Numbered from the stretch's first letter, positions 7,342 to 16,307 are shown. The stretch is DNA of 42,255 bases from Streptomyces sp. NBRC 110035 (GCF_000829695.1 NZ_BBNN01000036.1:93044-135298), one strand, 5' to 3'. Translations and numbers: made by a program. Notes: generated from the sequence alone by a model not told the origin.

Positions 7342-8382
7342 TCAGCCGACCGGTACCCCGGCTTCCAGATACATCGCCTTCCCGCGTTCCCGTGCCCGCA
7401 GGGCACGGCGGAGCCGTTCGTAGCGGACCGGGGGCAGCATGTCGGCGGCCTCCGTCTCGGAGACGAAGCGCCAGTCGCGCAGTTCGGGGCCGGGCAGCAG
7501 CAGCCGCGCGGCATCGGCGGCGGCGAGGCGGCCGCCGTCGAAGAGCAGGCGCAGGCCGCCGTAGGCGGGTGGTGCGGGCGGTTCCCAGTCGACGACGAGC
7601 AGGGCCGGTACGTCGTCGAGGCGGATGCCGGTCTCCTCGGCGACTTCGCGGACACCCGCGCGCGCGGGTGCCTCACCGGGTTCGACGACTCCGCCGGGGA
7701 ACTCCCAGCCCGGCTTGTACGTCGGGTCGACGAGCAGTACTCTGTCGCGCTCGTCGAAGAGGAGGACACCGGCGGCGACGGTCTCGGCGGTCGGCTCGGG
7801 TGTCTGCACGATGTCGCAGGCGGACACCTCACCGCTGCCGACCGCCTCGACGATCCGGACGGCGGTGTCGTACGGGCTGAGCGAGCCGGTGCCGACGGGG
7901 TAGGCGTCGGCGGTGAGCCAGGAGGCCAGAGCGGCTTTGTACGGCTCGATGTGGTCGTAGGACCACTGCCGGATCCGCATCTCGCCGTCCGGGAGGTCCG
8001 GCGGAACCTCCCGGCCCGCTATTCGCTCACGCAGGATCGTTTCCGCCGGAGCGAGGAGGACATGCCGGACCGGAATCCGGCGGGCCGCGAGGCCGCCGAA
8101 GATCTCGTCACGGTACTCCTGTCTCAGCAGGGTCATGGGGACCACCAGGGTCCCGCCGAGTTCGGCGAGCATCGCCGCCGCCGTGTCGATCACGAGCCGG
8201 CGCCAGATGGGAAGGTCCTGGAAGTCACCCACCTCGGCGAGGCGTTTGGGCGGAAGCAGCTGACTGAGCGCCCCGCCGATGACCTCGGGGTCGAAGAGCG
8301 CGCTGTTCGGGATCAGCTCGATCAGTTCCCGTGCGGTCGTGGTCTTCCCCGCACCGAACGCACCGTTGATCCAGACGATCAT
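7342..8382 (-). CDS. P-loop kinase / Nudix hydrolase fusion protein
   Basis: A 346-residue two-domain protein. Residues 1-175 form a P-loop nucleotide kinase-like domain: Walker A is GAFGAGKTTTAREL near residue 7, with a lid-like segment LRERIAGREVP. Residues of about 195-330 form a Nudix domain with the box GGVVEPGEAP...REVAEETGI. The kinase would phosphorylate a small molecule, and the Nudix part would hydrolyse an X-linked nucleoside diphosphate; substrates are unknown. The ATG at 8382 overlaps the integrase stop (ATGA), so the two genes are co-translated. That is an odd pairing and suggests the gene travelled with the integrase or was captured behind it. Confidence 0.85.
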   Translation of the reverse strand: MIVWINGAFGAGKTTTARELIELIPNSALFDPEVIGGALSQLLPPKRLAEVGDFQDLPIWRRLVIDTAAAMLAELGGTLVVPMTLLRQEYRDEIFGGLAARRIPVRHVLLAPAETILRERIAGREVPPDLPDGEMRIRQWSYDHIEPYKAALASWLTADAYPVGTGSLSPYDTAVRIVEAVGSGEVSACDIVQTPEPTAETVAAGVLLFDERDRVLLVDPTYKPGWEFPGGVVEPGEAPARAGVREVAEETGIRLDDVPALLVVDWEPPAPPAYGGLRLLFDGGRLAAADAARLLLPGPELRDWRFVSETEAADMLPPVRYERLRRALRARERGKAMYLEAGVPVG

Positions 8383-9722
8383 TCGTACTCCAGGATGGGA
8401 AGGCCGCTGAACAGCGACGGAGCCGGATTCGCGGGACTATCTGGGAGAGGCGTGGGAAAAGTCGGCGTCCACAGCGCGGCCCCCACCACTTCCTTCTCCC
8501 ACACTCTCTGGAAGTACCCAGCTATCCGCTCCTCCATCGCGAGTGTTACCTCACTGTAGGTTCCCTCCACTCCCGGCAGCTCATGGCCCATCCGCTCCTC
8601 GGCTGCCACCCGTGGGATGTCGCCCGGCTCGTCCAACTTCGCCTTGTGCCAGTGCCGCAGCCGATAGATGTCCTCTCCAGCCATCTCCTCGACGGCCGGC
8701 AGCGCTGGCCGGGCCCACCGCTCGTACCGAGGCCCGGAGGCGCGCTCCTCGGCGCCGTCCCGGATCGGAAACCAGTAGGTGTTATCGAAGTTCGTGCTCA
8801 ACAGCGGCTTGCCCTGCATCGACAGGAACACCCACGGCTGGTCGTGCGACGCCAGGAGGGCCTGGTGCATCTCGTGCAGGAACTGCGGGATGACGATCGT
8901 CCTCCAGCTGTCGTACTTCGGCGCAGCCAGCACTGCCCTCTTGTCGGCCCGATAGGTCTGGTACTGCACCCGGAGAGCGTGGAGGGACTCGTACCGCTGG
9001 AGGGCCTCCTCGCGCAGCTCGGCGTCCGGCTCGGAGGCGGGCCAGTACGGCGAGGCGTAGCCTCGCTGCAGTCCGAACATCTCGCCCGGCGGCCGCAGTC
9101 CGGTGAAGGCGATGGTCCAGATATAGGTCCACCCAGCGAATCCCCATACGTAGTAGGCGTTCTGGGCCGCCTGGTGCACGGATCGGGTGGACAGCTGCCG
9201 CTTGACTCGACGCACCTGCTTCTTCTTGTACAGGCCTCGCCGCTTCTGCTCCACGATGGGCGACTCCTCGCGGTATTTGTACTTCACTACCGCATCATCC
9301 ATGATCATCTTAAATGTACCCAGTACCGCCTTCGCGTAGTTGTGCGAGTATTTGGCTTGCACGAATTTCCTGAACGCGTCGTACTGGATGGGCGTGATCT
9401 CGTCCACCGTACTCTGCACCCAATAGGGGCGAATCACAGCCGACAGCCGGGACTTGTACGACAACATGGAGTTGCTGCGCAGACTGACCCCTTCGAACCA
9501 GAGGTCGCAGTAGTCCGCCATGTTGATCGGGGTAGCCACCCTCCGGCCCCGATGGTTCCGCACGTCGGACTCCCGGTCGAGGCCAAAGGTGAACGCCTCA
9601 TCCTCATCCGCGAACGGCACACCGTCCAGATTCTTGGACGCGGACCCGTACAGCTTCGTGGTCGTCGGCCTGGGCTTGTGGTGGCACGGCTGCGTCCCGG
9701 TGGTGATCAGTCCGGCGCTCAC
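8379..9722 (-). CDS. Tyrosine recombinase / integrase
   Basis: A 447-residue phage/ICE-type integrase. Residues of about 68-170 look like the SAM-like core-binding domain (MADYCDLWFEGV...). The catalytic domain shows Arg210 in TGLRPPGE, Arg356-His357/His359 in YRLRHWH, His380 in ERMGH and the nucleophile Tyr389 in GTYSE. So the set R-H-x-x-[K/H]-H-Y is recognisable, though box II is unusual. The gene is locally AT-richer (about 9240-9480) than its neighbours, consistent with transfer. The first 20-22 codons read backwards through ligase sequence, so the native N-terminus was probably replaced at a junction near 9656. An alternative start is Met68 at 9521. Confidence 0.85.
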   Translation of the reverse strand: MSAGLITTGTQPCHHKPRPTTTKLYGSASKNLDGVPFADEDEAFTFGLDRESDVRNHRGRRVATPINMADYCDLWFEGVSLRSNSMLSYKSRLSAVIRPYWVQSTVDEITPIQYDAFRKFVQAKYSHNYAKAVLGTFKMIMDDAVVKYKYREESPIVEQKRRGLYKKKQVRRVKRQLSTRSVHQAAQNAYYVWGFAGWTYIWTIAFTGLRPPGEMFGLQRGYASPYWPASEPDAELREEALQRYESLHALRVQYQTYRADKRAVLAAPKYDSWRTIVIPQFLHEMHQALLASHDQPWVFLSMQGKPLLSTNFDNTYWFPIRDGAEERASGPRYERWARPALPAVEEMAGEDIYRLRHWHKAKLDEPGDIPRVAAEERMGHELPGVEGTYSEVTLAMEERIAGYFQRVWEKEVVGAALWTPTFPTPLPDSPANPAPSLFSGLPILEYE

Positions 9723-10990
9723 GGACGACGAAGTCCGCTACGTCGCCGACGACTGCGCCGCCGCGATGGTGCACCTGGACGCGACCTCCACGCGGCAACG
9801 CGCCCTGGAGGAACTGTTCGCCACGCCCCCCCCGGTTCTCCGGCGCTGACGTCCGCGCTGCTCTGGCAACGGCCAAGGCCGGCCCCGCGCACCGCCCGCA
9901 GGAGGCCGGGCTCCCCGCCGCGTGGAGCGTGGGCCGTGAGGCGCTCGTGCAGTACACATCCGGAAGCACTGGCATGCCCAAGGGGGTGCGACACTCGGCG
10001 GGCGCGATCGCGGCCATGGCCGACGGCATCGGCACGGTCCTGGGTCTGACTCCCGAGGACACCGTGCTGTCCAGCGCCCGGATGAGCTTCGGCTACGGCT
10101 TCGGTAGCTCCGTCCTGTGCCCCCTGGCGGCCGGCTCCCGCGTCGCGCTCATCCGCGGCACGGTCGACGTTCACTCCCTCGCCGCCGCGATGCAACGCCA
10201 CCGGCCCACCGTGCTGTTCTCCGTCCCGCGGCTGTACGCGGCGCTGCTGAACGCCTCCGGGACCACGCTCGCCACCGACTGCGTCGACTCCGTGCGGCTG
10301 TGCGTGGCGGCGGGCGAGAATCTCCCGGGCCCGCTCAGCGAGAGGATCCGCACCGCCTTCCAGGCCCAACTGCTCAATGGCCTCGGCGCAACCGAGGTCC
10401 TCTACATCGTCGTCGGCACAACACCGGGGAAGGAGCAGCCGGGCACCTTCGGCATCCCGGTGCCCGGGACCACGACCACCGTCCGCACCTCGGACGGCAC
10501 GCCCGTTGCCGACGGCCAGGAGGGCCGGCTGCACATCGCCGGCCCGACGGTCGCCCTTGGCTACATCGGTCGCCCGGAGGCCGCAGCAGTCACTTTTACC
10601 GACGGCGGCGCCTACACCGGCGACGTGGTGCGCCGTGCGCCGGACGGCACCTTTACTCATCTGTGCCGCACCGATGACGTGCTCAACCTGGGCGGCTACA
10701 AGGTCGTGCCGAGCGAGCTTGAGGGCGTCCTGCGCGACGTGGAAGGGGTCCAGGACTGCGTGGTGGTCGGCGGCCGCGACGCCGACGGCCTTGAGCAGGC
10801 CGTGGCGTACCTGGTGGCCCAGCCGGAATCCGACTTGGCCGTGGTGCGGCGCGCGGTGCTCGCCGCGATCCGTGGCGGCCTCGCCGCCTACAAGCGGCCC
10901 GCCCGTCTGGAGTTCCTCGACGAACTCCCGACCACGTCGACCGGCAAGCTGGCCGCCTTCGAGCTCAGGAAGGCGGCTGAACAACCGTGA
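9656..10990 (+). pseudogene. AMP-dependent acyl/aryl-CoA ligase, 5' truncated and frameshifted
   Basis: The recognisable adenylation enzyme begins abruptly at about 9656 (VVGLGLWWHGCVPVV), without the first 70-100 residues of the ANL family. It runs in one frame to a C8 tract at 9826-9833 and continues one frame over. Deleting one C would join ELFATPP to RFSGADVRAAL. The rest is complete: A3 YTSGSTGMPKGV, A5 GLGATEV, A7/A8 YTGDVVRR and CRTDDVLNLGGYKVVP, and the catalytic-lysine region STGKLAAFELR. A GTG at 9929 could start a 353-residue remainder. It would have loaded an acid onto CoA or a carrier protein for the ketosynthase genes it overlaps (GTGA at 10987). Confidence 0.8.
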
Positions 10991-12123
10991 CCTGGGACAT
11001 TACGGGCATGGCCGCCGTCGCCAACATCGGTGCCAACCCCCGCGAGATATTCGCCGCGTTGTGCGCGGGCCAGGAGAGCCGCAAGCCTCTGCGAGCGTTC
11101 GCCCCCGACAACTACAGGGCGAAATACGCCTACGAGATCGACGACCGGCCCGAGGGCGGTGGCGACATACCGCGGCGCGCCACCAGCTGGCTCACCACCG
11201 TGGTCCGTCAGGCAGTCGCTGACGCGTGCCTGAACGAGGACCTGTCCCAGGTGCCCGTGCTGGTCGGGACCACCATGCGCGAGCAGCGCAGCCTCGAACT
11301 GTGGTGGCGTGACGACGCGGAAGTCGACCTCGAAGAGCTGCACTTCGGCACCGCCCTGAAGGAGACCTTCGGGGCGTCCACCACGTACACCTTCGCCAAC
11401 GCCTGCTCAGCCACGCTGTACGCGCTCGGCATGGCCACCGACATGATCGAGCTCGGAATGGCCGACACGGTCGTCGTCGCGGGCACCGACGCCGCCACCG
11501 AGAGCGGCTTCGGCACGCTCGACCGGGTGCAGAACGACATCCCCGACGCGCTCCGCCCCTTCGACGCCACGCACAAGGGCATGCTGATGGGTGAGGGCGC
11601 GGCGGCCGTCGTCGTCCAGCGCACCGGCACCGGGAGCCGGCCCGTGCACGCCTGGGTGCGCGGTGTGTCCATGAACTGCGACGCTCACCACGCCACCGCG
11701 CCTGACCCCGACGGCATCGCCCGCGCGGTGCTCGACGCCTACCGCAGAGCAGGGGTGCGGGCCCGCGACATCGACCTGGTGATGCTGCACGGCAGCGGCA
11801 CCCCCCTCAACGACGCGACGGAGTCGAGCGTCCTGCGCCGCATCTTCGACGGCGCCGGCCCCGGTCCGCGGATGACCGCCATCAAGGCGATGACCGGCCA
11901 CACTCTGGGCGGCTCGGGACTGCTCAGCCTCGTGATGGCGGTGCTCGCCATGAAGGAAGGGACGGTACCCCCAGTCCTGGGACTCGCCGATCCGATCCCC
12001 GAGGCCGCGGGGCTGGGCCTGGTGCAGGGCTCCCCCGTCTCTGGCGACCTGGCCATCGCCCAGATAGACGCGTTCGGCTTCGGAGGGATCAACGCCGTCG
12101 CGATTGTGGAGGCAGCCCGATGA
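10987..12123 (+). CDS. Beta-ketoacyl synthase (catalytically complete)
   Basis: A 378-residue condensing enzyme starting at GTG 10987, overlapping the ligase stop by four bases. The thiolase-fold triad is present: Cys140 in ANACSATLYALG, His268 in MLHGSGTPLND, and Lys300/His305 in KAMTGHTLGGSG. The C-terminal FGFGGINAV motif closes the fold. The protein is shorter than typical type II PKS KS-alpha enzymes (about 420 residues) because its N-terminal part is compact. It should catalyse decarboxylative Claisen condensation on acyl carrier protein. The following gene is a catalytically empty paralogue, which suggests a KS/chain-length-factor-style heterodimer. No ketoreductase or cyclase is nearby. 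Confidence 0.9.
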   Translation: MTWDITGMAAVANIGANPREIFAALCAGQESRKPLRAFAPDNYRAKYAYEIDDRPEGGGDIPRRATSWLTTVVRQAVADACLNEDLSQVPVLVGTTMREQRSLELWWRDDAEVDLEELHFGTALKETFGASTTYTFANACSATLYALGMATDMIELGMADTVVVAGTDAATESGFGTLDRVQNDIPDALRPFDATHKGMLMGEGAAAVVVQRTGTGSRPVHAWVRGVSMNCDAHHATAPDPDGIARAVLDAYRRAGVRARDIDLVMLHGSGTPLNDATESSVLRRIFDGAGPGPRMTAIKAMTGHTLGGSGLLSLVMAVLAMKEGTVPPVLGLADPIPEAAGLGLVQGSPVSGDLAIAQIDAFGFGGINAVAIVEAAR

Positions 12124-13079
12124 GCACGACGAGCACCGCGCACATGAGAAACCCGAACGTCCGGGAGGTCGCCGTCACAGGCATCGGACTGGCGCTCCAC
12201 GGTGTCGCGACGTACGGCGACCTTCTCGGACCCCTGCCCGGCGAGGGCGGCTTCGACCCGGCCACCGGACTCCGCGGCCGCGAGCTGCGCCACAAGGACC
12301 GCGCGTCCCGGCTCGCCCTGCGGGCCGCCGAATTCGCCCTCCACGACGCGGGGCTGACCGACGCCGACGCCACGTTCACGGGCGTGGCTGATGCGACCGC
12401 CGTCGTGGTCAGCACCAACGTGGGCAGCGTCTGCGCAGCCACCGACACGATCGCCAGAGAAGGCGTCAGGGGACTCAGCCCGCTGGGCCTGCCCCAGACA
12501 TCAAGCAACGTCATCGCCGGCTGGGTGGCCATCCGATACGGGCTGCGCGGCCCCAACCTCACCGTCTGCAACGGCGTCACGAGCGGCCTGGACGCCCTCG
12601 CCTGGGCCCGGAATCTCATCGTGGCCGGGCGCGCCGAAGCGGCCGTTGTCGCCGGCGTCGAACCAGTCAACGACGTGACGGCGAAACTGCTCGGCGAGCA
12701 GTCCACCGACGCGGCGGTCGCCGCCGTCCTCGAACCGGCGGACGCAGCCGCTTGCCGCGGTGCACGGCCGCGCGCCACGATCACCGGGTACGCACGGGCC
12801 AGGGACCTCGCCGCGGCGCTGACCTGCGCCGGTGTGGCGGAGGAGGAATCCGTCGGACTGTGGCTCGGGGACGAGGCGGGTGCCGGGCCGGGCCAGCTGC
12901 TCGCAGCCACGCGCCGGATCGACCTGGAAGCACAGCTGGGCCCGCTGTCCGGGGCGCTGGGCGTCCTGCAGTGCGCCGCCGCGGCTGCCCACTTCGAGGG
13001 CGGCGCCACCGGGAACGTGCTCGCCGCGGCCGGAGGCCCTCGCCACGACGCGGCAGCCGTCCTGCTGCTGACCCCTTGA
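12120..13079 (+). CDS. Ketosynthase-like protein without catalytic residues (CLF-like)
   Basis: A 319-residue thiolase-fold protein with a GGAGG Shine-Dalgarno and ATGA overlap with the KS gene. The fold is visible (VAVTGIGLALHGVATYGDLL, GLRGPNLTVCNGVTSGLDALAWA, VAGVEPVND). At the active-site position, where TACSSGLDA is expected, it has NGVTSGLDA, so Val153 replaces the nucleophilic Cys. Neither the HGTGT-like nor the GHT-like histidine motif can be found. It is also about 100 residues shorter than true chain-length factors. By position and pairing it is probably the non-catalytic partner that shapes the KS pocket. That role is inferred. Confidence 0.82.
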   Translation: MSTTSTAHMRNPNVREVAVTGIGLALHGVATYGDLLGPLPGEGGFDPATGLRGRELRHKDRASRLALRAAEFALHDAGLTDADATFTGVADATAVVVSTNVGSVCAATDTIAREGVRGLSPLGLPQTSSNVIAGWVAIRYGLRGPNLTVCNGVTSGLDALAWARNLIVAGRAEAAVVAGVEPVNDVTAKLLGEQSTDAAVAAVLEPADAAACRGARPRATITGYARARDLAAALTCAGVAEEESVGLWLGDEAGAGPGQLLAATRRIDLEAQLGPLSGALGVLQCAAAAAHFEGGATGNVLAAAGGPRHDAAAVLLLTP

Positions 13080-13120
13080 CCGACCACTCGTCCATCCACG
13101 CAAGAGCCGGGGGAACACCC

Positions 13121-14122
13121 ATGACCAGTACGACCGCAAGCATCGAGGAACTCCGCGCCCTGGTAGCCGGCGCACTGGAGATCGAACCCGAGGAGGTCAC
13201 CAACGAGGCGCACTTCACCGACGAGCTCGACATCGACTCGCTGCTGATGCTCGAGATCTCCACCCGCGTGGAGAACGCGTACGACGTCCCGGAGAACACC
13301 GTGGTCATCAGCGGTGCCAAGACCCTCGCCGAGCTGCACGCCTTCATCATCTCGAAGATCATCGGCGAGACGACGGCCGGCCCGGTCATCCGCCCGAGGC
13401 CGCTGAGCGACCCAGCTGTACGCCTGTTCCTGCTCCACCACGCCGGCGGCTCACACCTGCTCTACCGGGGCTGGGCGGAACACTTCCCCCAGGACTGGGA
13501 ACTCTGCCTCCTGGAGGCCCCCGGCCGAGGCCACCTGCAGACACTCCCGCTGATCGACGACTGCGACCGGCTGGTCGACTACTTCCACAACGCCATCGCT
13601 CCCCTGCTCGACCGGCCCTTCGGGTTCTTCGGCCACAGCCTGGGCGCCCTCATCGCCTACCAGCTCACCCGCCGGCTCCACCACGAGGGGGACCCGCTCC
13701 CCACCTGGCTGGGTGTGTCCGCCTACGGCGCCCCGCGAGGTGAGGCCGGCACCCACGACCGCCCTCACCTGATGTCCGACGACGAACTGCGCGGCTGGCT
13801 GCGGAACGTCGGCGGCAGCACACCGAAGCTCCTCGACAACGACGCCATCTGGCCCACGTTCGCCCCGGTGTTCCGCAGCGACTTCAAACTCCTGGACACC
13901 TGGGCTCCTCCCCACGACCCCGAGCCGCTGCCCGTTCCGCTCTCGGTGTTCGGGGGCCGCCGCGACAAGCTGATCGGCAAGGACCGCCTGCTCTCCTGGC
14001 AGACGTTCACCACGCACTTCCGCGGACTCGAGAGGTACGACGGCGACCACTTCTACGTGATGAACCACCGGCAGCCTCTCGCTGCCGCCATCACGGCCGC
14101 GATGCGTTCGGCCGCTGCATGA
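13121..14122 (+). CDS. Acyl carrier protein-type II thioesterase fusion
   Basis: A 333-residue protein starting at ATG 13121 after GGGGGA. Residues 1-85 are an acyl carrier protein with Ser40 in DELDIDSLLMLE, the 4'-phosphopantetheine site. Residues of about 100-333 are an alpha/beta-hydrolase of the RifR/TEII type: LFLLHHAGGSH oxyanion region, FGHSLGALIAY with Ser173, Asp282 in FGGRRDKLI and His310 in YDGDHFYV. A short Pro/Arg linker joins them. Carrier and off-loading or editing domains are normally separate proteins or part of megasynthases. The fusion next to a KS pair suggests product release directly from this ACP. It closes the truncated four-gene set. Confidence 0.9.
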   Translation: MTSTTASIEELRALVAGALEIEPEEVTNEAHFTDELDIDSLLMLEISTRVENAYDVPENTVVISGAKTLAELHAFIISKIIGETTAGPVIRPRPLSDPAVRLFLLHHAGGSHLLYRGWAEHFPQDWELCLLEAPGRGHLQTLPLIDDCDRLVDYFHNAIAPLLDRPFGFFGHSLGALIAYQLTRRLHHEGDPLPTWLGVSAYGAPRGEAGTHDRPHLMSDDELRGWLRNVGGSTPKLLDNDAIWPTFAPVFRSDFKLLDTWAPPHDPEPLPVPLSVFGGRRDKLIGKDRLLSWQTFTTHFRGLERYDGDHFYVMNHRQPLAAAITAAMRSAAA

Positions 14123-14199
14123 GCTCGCCTTCATCACCACGCCACCCGCTGGATGATCAAGTCCAAGAGAGTGCTCGCGGCGGGCGCGGGGGCGGGCCC

Positions 14200-14589
14200 T
14201 CAGGCACCGGGATCGACTTCGGAGTGCGTGAACCGCACGGGCCTGCCCAGCGACCGGGCGTAGGCGATTTCGGATCGGGTGCTGTCTCCGATGTAGTCGC
14301 CGACCACGAGCACCTCGTCGGCGAGCAGGATCTTCGACCGGTGCAGCTCGTCGAGTCGAACCTTCAGTGCCTCAGCCTCGACAGGATCGGACCAAAGCTC
14401 GTGCGTCGACTTCAGGTCGCAACCCGGCTTGACGACAATCCTCCCGGCCTTGGTCTCTCGCACATCGGCCTCAGCCATCTCGGCCATGAAACGAGTGGAG
14501 CCGCAGATCGCGACGATACGCGGGAAGCCCAGCTGCCTCTTCGCCTCGGCGAGCTTCTCCTCGGGGATGGTCACTTGCGGGGACGACAC
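14200..14589 (-). CDS. Nucleoside 2-deoxyribosyltransferase-like protein
   Basis: A 129-residue cytosolic protein with a GTG start at 14589 and an ideal AGGAGG Shine-Dalgarno. The ICGSTRF motif near residue 29, LHRSKILLADEVLVVGDYIGDST and the EIAYARSLGRPVRF helix match the nucleoside 2-deoxyribosyltransferase/DUF4406-like Rossmann fold. Members hydrolyse or transfer N-glycosidic bonds of nucleosides or nucleotides. It is convergent with the ACP-thioesterase gene, so it is probably not part of that cluster. Activity and substrate are unproven. Confidence 0.75.
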   Translation of the reverse strand: MSSPQVTIPEEKLAEAKRQLGFPRIVAICGSTRFMAEMAEADVRETKAGRIVVKPGCDLKSTHELWSDPVEAEALKVRLDELHRSKILLADEVLVVGDYIGDSTRSEIAYARSLGRPVRFTHSEVDPGA

Positions 14590-15119
14590 TGGTTCCTCCT
14601 GGTGGTGCGGCCCGCCCGAGGGAGCCTGCGGAGACGAGAACGAAGGCGTCCAAGATCATCTTTTGGTGAACGGCATGGACACCCGGGCGCCCGCACTCTA
14701 TGTGACGAGCACCCCTACGTGGTGCCGCGCCGCCCGCCGGCCAGCCCTACGCCTCGCCCATGCGATGCCGAACCGGTCACTCTCGCCACGATAAGCCGGT
14801 GTCGGTTGCCGCGTTCGGCGCCTCGATCAGCCGATTCACGCGGCAGGGCGCCGCGGTGCCGGCTTGGCCAGCCGGTTCCCCGTCGGCAGCTGGTGGTGGT
14901 GCCGGGTCGGGCTCGGGCACTGCCACAACCCGAACGAGGGTGGCGCAATCAGATGACCGCGTTGACGGAGCCGGGTCCGCCGGCGACCTTGCGGCCCCGC
15001 TGCACTTGGCGCGGCCCGCCGCAGCTGGCGGCCGCGATTCATGCCCGAGTCCGGATCGAACCGACCGCCCGCTGCCCGCTCAGCATCTGAGCACTTCGCT
15101 GCGCATCGACGAGGAGACC
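14590..15119. other. Divergent intergenic region
   Basis: This stretch separates the deoxyribosyltransferase-like gene (leftward) from an APH-fold kinase gene (rightward) and must contain both promoters. I could not pick confident -35/-10 pairs. Apart from a possible 45-codon frame at 14953-15090, I see no gene. Confidence 0.4.
14953..15090 (+). CDS. Possible 45-residue peptide upstream of kinase gene
   Basis: An ATG frame with a GAGGGTGG purine stretch about 10 bases upstream encodes a Pro/Arg-rich peptide with two Cys (MTALTEPGPPATLRPRC...). It ends 30 bases before the kinase ATG at 15120. It may be a leader or small protein, or chance in GC-rich DNA. No family is recognised. Confidence 0.2.
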   Translation: MTALTEPGPPATLRPRCTWRGPPQLAAAIHARVRIEPTARCPLSI

Positions 15120-16220
15120 ATGTCCACCGCATCTCACCAGCCCGCCACCAAGCCCGTCACCGCGCCTTCCACACCCGGCCGCACCGCGGAGGGAGAGCAG
15201 ATCGAGGCGGTCGCCGACACGCTGGTGCTCGCGTACGGGCTGCACCCGGCAGACATCACGCGTATCCCGGAGGGCACCGCGACGGACAACTACGCCGTCG
15301 TGGACCAGGCTGGCCAGCGGCACTTCGCCAAGGTTTACCGCACTCGAGAGCACTTGGATCTGGAGCGGGCGTCGGTCGAACTGTCCGAGTACTGCGCCGA
15401 CGGAGGTGTCGCGACCGCGCGGGCAACCCGCACCCGCGAGCACGAACTCATCGCGGCCCAAGGCCCCCTGCCGATCTCCCTGTGGTCATACGTGCCGCAC
15501 ACCGAGACCGCCGAGGGCGGCCTGAGGGGTGCCCGGTGGGCAGCCGTCGGCACAGCGATGGGCCGCCTCCACAGCCGGCTCGGCACTCACCCCGCCGCCG
15601 CGCCCACTCTGGAACCTGGTGCCGCGGTGTGCGACGTGGCCGCCTCACGGGACCGCTTCGAGCGTCTGATCCATGCGTACCAGCAGAAACCCAGGCTTGG
15701 TGAGTTCGAGACGTGGGCGCTGCAGGCGGCGCGTGAGCGGCAAGCCATCTTGGGGGACGTCGAGCGCACCCTCATTTCGCTTCCACAGCTCACCGTTCAG
15801 ATCCTGCAGGGCGACATGGCTGGCCCCAACCTGCTGTTCAAGAACGACGAGGTAGCCGCGATCGTGGACTTCCGACCGCCCGCACCCGGGTACCTCGCCT
15901 GGGAGATCGCACGTCTTGGGTGCGACCCCAAGAGCGTGCTGGACAACAGCGCGGAGAACTGGCTCACCGGGTACACCGATCTCACCCTGGCCTACCGGGA
16001 CGCCAACCCGAAGGCGTCCTCGGACGACCTCTTGTTCTCGCTTCGTGTCGGCTGTGCAGCCATGCTCTGCTCGGCCTTTCCGCTGTCGGTACCAGTGGAA
16101 CGACCGCACATCGTCGACGCCGCACTTGAGGCCTACGGGCAGGTGCGGCACGAGGCAGCTCTGATGCTGCTGGACCGGCTACCTGTCATGGAGGAGGCCC
16201 TGCGTGAGACTCTTCGCTGA
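15120..16220 (+). CDS. APH-fold small-molecule phosphotransferase
   Basis: A 366-residue protein of the aminoglycoside phosphotransferase/choline kinase superfamily, starting at ATG 15120 after GAGGAG. The N-lobe lysine is probably in RHFAKVYRTR and the hinge in LPISLWSYVPH. The catalytic loop reads VQILQGDMAGPNLLF, followed by the metal site AIVDFRPP. The usual HGD is QGD here; the catalytic Asp and Asn remain, so activity is still plausible. Such enzymes phosphorylate hydroxyls of sugars, aminoglycosides, amino acids or choline. It is monocistronic and convergent with a Nudix gene. The substrate is unknown. Confidence 0.85.
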   Translation: MSTASHQPATKPVTAPSTPGRTAEGEQIEAVADTLVLAYGLHPADITRIPEGTATDNYAVVDQAGQRHFAKVYRTREHLDLERASVELSEYCADGGVATARATRTREHELIAAQGPLPISLWSYVPHTETAEGGLRGARWAAVGTAMGRLHSRLGTHPAAAPTLEPGAAVCDVAASRDRFERLIHAYQQKPRLGEFETWALQAARERQAILGDVERTLISLPQLTVQILQGDMAGPNLLFKNDEVAAIVDFRPPAPGYLAWEIARLGCDPKSVLDNSAENWLTGYTDLTLAYRDANPKASSDDLLFSLRVGCAAMLCSAFPLSVPVERPHIVDAALEAYGQVRHEAALMLLDRLPVMEEALRETLR

Positions 16221-16290
16221 GTTCATGACCCCCATGGGCGGCGTAACTCACGCAAGCCGCAACCCCGGACAGCGAACTCGCCTTTCTGGG

Positions 16291-16307
16291 CCTGCTGCAG
16301 CAGCAGG
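16291..16307. terminator. Short GC hairpin between convergent genes
   Basis: CCTGCTG-CAG-CAGCAGG forms a 7-bp stem with a 3-base loop, about 70 bases after the kinase stop and 92 bases from the convergent Nudix stop. No U-tract follows. It may act as a terminator. Confidence 0.3.

Noticed and set aside
7342..9722. A complete integrated element with both attachment sites
   Set aside because: Only one probable junction (about 9656) is seen. I found no matching direct repeat, excisionase or replication gene, so element limits cannot be given.
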